This document shows positions 6,154-8,949 of a DNA stretch of 8,949 nt, piece by piece. The stretch spans positions 1 through 8,949 of the forward strand of contig JANNGZ010000425.1 of the NCBI GenBank assembly GCA_031404155.1, read 5' to 3'. How positions within the stretch are numbered: position 1 is the stretch's first letter; each line of letters begins with the position of its first letter. A model generated the notes under the pieces. The model was given only the letters and a program-made list of their open reading frames with translations, did no database searches and was not told the DNA's origin. The stretch comes from JANNGZ01 sp031404155. Lineage in GTDB: Bacteria > Pseudomonadota > Gammaproteobacteria > Burkholderiales > Burkholderiaceae_C. A program made the position numbers and the translations under genes.

Positions 6154-6159
6154 CTCCTT
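6154..6159 (-). promoter_or_regulatory. Ribosome binding site of livM
   Basis: The minus strand reads AAGGAG in the 18-base gap after livH, six bases from the livM ATG. It identifies MLYREN as the true N-terminus, so the long hydrophilic tail before the first membrane segment is genuinely part of the protein. Confidence 0.65.
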
Positions 6160-6165
6160 GTCGGC

Positions 6166-7095
6166 TCAGACGCGGTCGATGATCTTCTCGCCGAACAGCC
6201 CTTGCGGCCGCACGAGCAGAACGAACAACACCAGCACGTAGCCGAACCAGATCTCGATGCCGCCGCCGAACGTGGGCCCGACATATACCTCCGACAGCTT
6301 CTCGCCCACACCGATGATCAGCCCGCCGATGATCGCGCCGGGCACCGAGGTCAGGCCGCCGAGGATCACCACCGGCAGCGCCTTCAGCGCCACCAGCGAG
6401 AGCGAGAACTGCACCCCGAGCTTGCTGCCCCAGATCACGCCGGCCACTAGTGCCACGATGCCGGCGACGCTCCAGACGATGACCCAGATGCGGTTGAGCG
6501 GAATGCCGATCGACTGCGCGGCCTGGTGGTCGTCGGCCACCGCGCGCAAGGCGCGGCCGGTGGCGGTCTTCTGGAAGAACAGGCTGAGCAGCGCCACCAG
6601 CGCGGCGGCAATCACCGCGGCATAGAGGTCTTCCTTGTTGACCAGGATGCCGCCCTGGAAGGTGCTCTCGAACAGGAAGATCGGGTCCTTGGGCAGGCCG
6701 ACGTCGATCTTGTAGATGTCGCTGCCGAACAGGGTCTGGCCGAAGCCGTCGAGGAAGTAGGTGATGCCCAGGGTGGCCATCAGCAGCGTGATGCCCTCCT
6801 GGTTGACCAGCTTGCCGAGCACCAGGCGCTCGATCAGCCAGGCCACGGCCACCATCACCAGCGCCGCGCCGACAAAGGCCAGCATATTGCCGAGCAGCTT
6901 GTTGTCGAAGCCGAGCAGCGCCGGGAACCACTCGGCAAAGCGCGCCATCGCCAGCGCCGCGAACAGCACCATCGCGCCCTGCGCGAAGTTGAAAACGCCG
7001 CTGGCCTTGAAGATCAGCACGAAGCCGAGCGCGACCAGCGAATACAGCATGCCGGTCATCAGGCCGCCGAACAAGGTTTCGAGGAAGGGTCCCAT
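6166..7095 (-). CDS. livH: Branched-chain-type ABC transporter permease LivH
   Basis: 309 residues, the second inner-membrane pore subunit. It opens with the LivH-type segment LLxGLxxGxLYSLVALGF (about 8-25), followed by FNFAQGAMVLFAALA (35-49), which is the family's N-terminal hallmark. Further hydrophobic stretches lie near 70-87, 103-118, 157-175, 203-222, 234-264 and 283-296. The EAA-like loop is GRALRAVADDHQAAQSIGI (180-198). The late motifs GGLTSVPGAIIGG (246-258) and LVRPQGLFG (294-302) are standard. The ATG at 7095 is chosen because homology starts at MGPFLETL and GGGGAG lies just upstream (7100-7105). The same frame stays open to 7305 but that part is the antisense-like, arginine-rich reading of livG. 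It begins 14 bases after livG stops, so the two are almost certainly on one transcript. Confidence 0.93.
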   Translation of the reverse strand: MGPFLETLFGGLMTGMLYSLVALGFVLIFKASGVFNFAQGAMVLFAALAMARFAEWFPALLGFDNKLLGNMLAFVGAALVMVAVAWLIERLVLGKLVNQEGITLLMATLGITYFLDGFGQTLFGSDIYKIDVGLPKDPIFLFESTFQGGILVNKEDLYAAVIAAALVALLSLFFQKTATGRALRAVADDHQAAQSIGIPLNRIWVIVWSVAGIVALVAGVIWGSKLGVQFSLSLVALKALPVVILGGLTSVPGAIIGGLIIGVGEKLSEVYVGPTFGGGIEIWFGYVLVLFVLLVRPQGLFGEKIIDRV

Positions 7096-7109
7096 TTTTC
7101 TCCCCGCGC

Positions 7110-7895
7110 TCAGTGGCTGGTTCCGAGGTAGGCGCTGATGACTTCCGGGTTCGAGCGCACCTCCTGCGGCGTGCCGTCGCCGATCTTCTTGCCGTAGTCG
7201 AGCACCACCACGCGGTCGGAGATGTCCATCACCACGCCCATGTCGTGTTCGATCAGCACGATGGTCGAGCCGAACTCGTCGTTGACATCGAGCACGAAGC
7301 GGCACATGTCCTGCTTCTCCTCGACGTTCATGCCGGCCATCGGCTCGTCCAGCAGCAGCACCTGCGGCTCCATCGCCAGCGCGCGGCCGAGGTCGACACG
7401 CTTTTGCAGGCCATAGGGGAGGCGGCCAACCGGCGTCTTGCGGTAGGCCTGGATTTCCAGGAAGTCGATGATCTGCTCGACATAGGCGCGGTGCTCGGTC
7501 TCTTCGCGTTCGGCCGCGCCCCAGCGGATGGCCTGCTGGAAGATGTTGCTCTTCATCTTGAGGTTGCGGCCGGACATGATGTTGTCGAGCACGCTCATGC
7601 CCTTGAACAGCGCCAGGCTCTGAAAGGTGCGCGCCACGCCCATCTCGGCCACCTGGCGCGAGTTCATGTGGCTGAAGGTCTGGCCGCGGAAGCTGATCGT
7701 GCCCTGCTGCGGCGTGTAGACACCGTTGATGCAGTTGAGCATCGAGCTCTTGCCCGCGCCGTTGGGGCCGATGATCGCCCGCACCTCGTGCTCGCGCACG
7801 TCGAAGCTGATGTCGGTGAGCGCCTTCACGCCGCCGAAGCTCAAGCTGATGTTCTTGACGTCGAGGATGACGTCGCCGATGTTTCTGTCAGCCAC
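7110..7895 (-). CDS. livG: Branched-chain-amino-acid-type ABC transporter ATPase LivG
   Basis: 261 residues with a GTG start at 7895. ATPase partner of LivF. Walker A is GPNGAGKSS (43-51), the Q-loop is RTFQ (89-92), the LivG-style signature is LPYGLQKRVDLGRAL (159-173), Walker B is VLLLDEPMAGM (179-189), and the H-loop histidine is in IEHDMG (215-220). All catalytic residues are present, in contrast to the LivF subunit, which lacks the H-loop histidine. The C-terminal DGTPQEVRSNPEVISAYLG (240-258) is the usual LivG ending. The stop codon of the preceding ligase (TAG) directly abuts the GTG, with GGAGG nine bases upstream inside the ligase gene, so translation is probably coupled to the ligase. 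This ties the ligase and transporter into one unit. Confidence 0.94.
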   Translation of the reverse strand: MADRNIGDVILDVKNISLSFGGVKALTDISFDVREHEVRAIIGPNGAGKSSMLNCINGVYTPQQGTISFRGQTFSHMNSRQVAEMGVARTFQSLALFKGMSVLDNIMSGRNLKMKSNIFQQAIRWGAAEREETEHRAYVEQIIDFLEIQAYRKTPVGRLPYGLQKRVDLGRALAMEPQVLLLDEPMAGMNVEEKQDMCRFVLDVNDEFGSTIVLIEHDMGVVMDISDRVVVLDYGKKIGDGTPQEVRSNPEVISAYLGTSH

Positions 7896-8949
7896 CTAGG
7901 CAGCCCTCCGCACGGCGGGGAATGTCGGCACGTCGACGATCGGCAGCGTGGCCGACACCAGGCCGGTGCGCCCGTCCTCGAACTTCACCTGGGTCTCGAT
8001 GTACTGCTCGGTCTTGCCGCCGTAGAGCGCGTCCACCAGCAACTGGTACTTGTCGCCGATGTAGCCGCGGCGCACCTTGCGCGTGCGGGTGAGCTCGCCG
8101 TCGTCGGCGTCGAGTTCCTTGTGCAGGATCAGGAAGCGGTGGATTTGCGAGCCTGCCAGCCGCTCGTCGGCAGCGAGGTCGGCGTTGACCTTCTTGACGC
8201 AGTCGGTGATCAACTCGCGCACCTCGGTTTTGGCCGCCAGGTCGGTGTAGCCGGCGTAGGGCAGGTTGCGCCGCTCGGCCCAATTGCCCACCGCTTCGAA
8301 GTCGATGTTGATGAAGGCGCAGGCCTTCTCGCGCTTGTCGCCGAAGGCCACCGCTTCCTTGATGTAGGGGAAGAACTTGAGCTTGTTCTCCACATACTTG
8401 GGCGCGAACATGGCGCCGTCGTTCGGCCCGCCGAGCAGGCGGCCCACGTCCTTGGCGCGGTCGATGATCTTCAGGTGCCCGCTGGCGTCGAGGAAGCCGG
8501 CGTCGCCGGTGCGGTACCAGCCGTCGGGCGTGAGCACCTCGGCGGTGGCGGCGGGGTTCTTGTAGTACTCCTTGAGCAGGCCCTTGGAGCGCACCAGCAA
8601 CTCGCCGTTGCTGTCGACCTTGATCTCCACACCCTGGATCGGCACGCCCACCGTGTCGGCGCGCACCTCGTGGTCGGGCTGCAGGCAGACGAACACGGCG
8701 GTTTCGGTCGAGCCGTAGAGCTGCTTCAGGTTGATGCCGATCGAGCGGTAGAAGGTGAACAGGTCGGGCCCGATCGCCTCGCCCGCGGTGTAGGCCACAC
8801 GCACCCGAGACAGGCCGAGCGTGTTGCGCAGCGGGCCGTAGACGAACAGGTTGCCCAGCAACAGCTGGACGCGGTCGGCCAAGCCGACCGCCTTTCCGTC
8901 CAGTAAATCCGGGCCGACCCGCTGGGCCACGGCCATGAAGTGTTTGTAG
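7896..8949 (-). CDS. Long-chain-type acyl-CoA synthetase (AMP-forming), C-terminal part; 5' end beyond window
   Basis: The frame is open to the right edge of the window, giving at least 350 C-terminal residues of a protein that is normally about 600-650. The ATG at 8936 is probably internal, since codons for YKHF precede it without a stop. Counting from that methionine, the adenylation core includes YTAGEAIGPDLF (49-60), the A5 motif YGSTET (74-79), the A7 motif GWYRTGDAGF (139-148), the A8 hinge with IIDRAKDV (157-164), and the A10 region ELTRTRKVRR (281-290) with the likely catalytic lysine K287. FEDGRTGLVSA (319-329) closes the protein. The TSGTTG phosphate loop would lie outside the window. 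The enzyme makes acyl-CoA from a carboxylic acid, ATP and CoA in the cytoplasm. Unlike the PaaK-like gene at the far end, every motif in view is orthodox. Its position directly before livG suggests it activates the imported acid; chain length or ring type is not readable. Confidence 0.88.
   Translation of the reverse strand, partial: YKHFMAVAQRVGPDLLDGKAVGLADRVQLLLGNLFVYGPLRNTLGLSRVRVAYTAGEAIGPDLFTFYRSIGINLKQLYGSTETAVFVCLQPDHEVRADTVGVPIQGVEIKVDSNGELLVRSKGLLKEYYKNPAATAEVLTPDGWYRTGDAGFLDASGHLKIIDRAKDVGRLLGGPNDGAMFAPKYVENKLKFFPYIKEAVAFGDKREKACAFINIDFEAVGNWAERRNLPYAGYTDLAAKTEVRELITDCVKKVNADLAADERLAGSQIHRFLILHKELDADDGELTRTRKVRRGYIGDKYQLLVDALYGGKTEQYIETQVKFEDGRTGLVSATLPIVDVPTFPAVRRAA

Noticed and set aside
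5000..6931. 643-codon open frame on the minus strand overlapping livM and livH
   Set aside because: Out-of-frame reading of two genuine permeases; arginine/glycine-rich with no membrane segments or motifs.
7096..7305. Longer livH start at 7305
   Set aside because: The extra residues are the off-frame reading of livG and are arginine-rich; a ribosome binding site and family homology begin at 7095.
7113..8906. 597-codon open frame on the + strand opposite livG and the ligase
   Set aside because: It mirrors the codon phase of two clearly identified genes, has a histidine/alanine/valine-rich composition typical of antisense reading of high-GC genes, and shows no motif.
1..8949. CRISPR array, tRNA/rRNA genes, insertion sequences, toxin-antitoxin pairs
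   Set aside because: No regularly spaced repeats, cloverleaf-like stretches, transposase motifs or small paired genes of such families were seen on either strand.

Overview
The window looks like high-GC betaproteobacterial DNA, most likely Burkholderiales. This is inferred from three things: a Bug/TctC-type periplasmic receptor, a branched-chain-amino-acid (HAAT) transporter operon associated with acyl-CoA ligases, and GC of about 65-70% in 60-base stretches sampled by hand. The first ~420 bases are different, at about 55% GC (233 of 420 counted by hand), and carry unrelated genes on the opposite strand.

Left end (1-~420, + strand): the 3' part of a CheY-like single-domain response regulator, then the first ~39 codons of an unidentified gene. 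That gene stops making sense near base 420. From ~421 the minus strand reads as the first ~41 codons of a Bug/TctC solute receptor (signal peptide plus the family's N-terminal signature), which also breaks off at the same point. Two genes that both lost their 3' parts therefore meet tail to tail. This is either a real rearrangement or a chimeric assembly join.

Main block (650-8949, all minus strand, transcribed right to left): the C-terminal part of a long-chain-type acyl-CoA synthetase (runs off the right edge), LivG ATPase, LivH permease, LivM permease, periplasmic binding protein, a ~140-base cluster of inverted repeats, LivF ATPase, a 101-aa unrecognised protein, a MmcQ/YjbR-family protein, and a PaaK-like adenylate-forming protein. 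Spacing is tight (0, 14, 18 and 99 bases across the first five genes; ATGA overlaps between the last three), so the block is probably one operon or two closely coupled units.

How the genes may work together (inference): the binding protein, LivH/LivM and LivG/LivF form a complete five-part importer. The flanking ligase genes suggest that the imported substrate is a carboxylic acid activated to a CoA thioester on entry, rather than an amino acid. The substrate cannot be read from the sequence. The distal PaaK-like protein lacks the usual glycine/threonine-rich phosphate-binding loop, so its activity is uncertain. I see no tRNA, rRNA, CRISPR array, insertion sequence or transposase. No gene-free stretch exceeds 300 bases. 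No complete undescribed system is evident; the breakpoint, the unusual ligase and the hairpin cluster deserve most attention.
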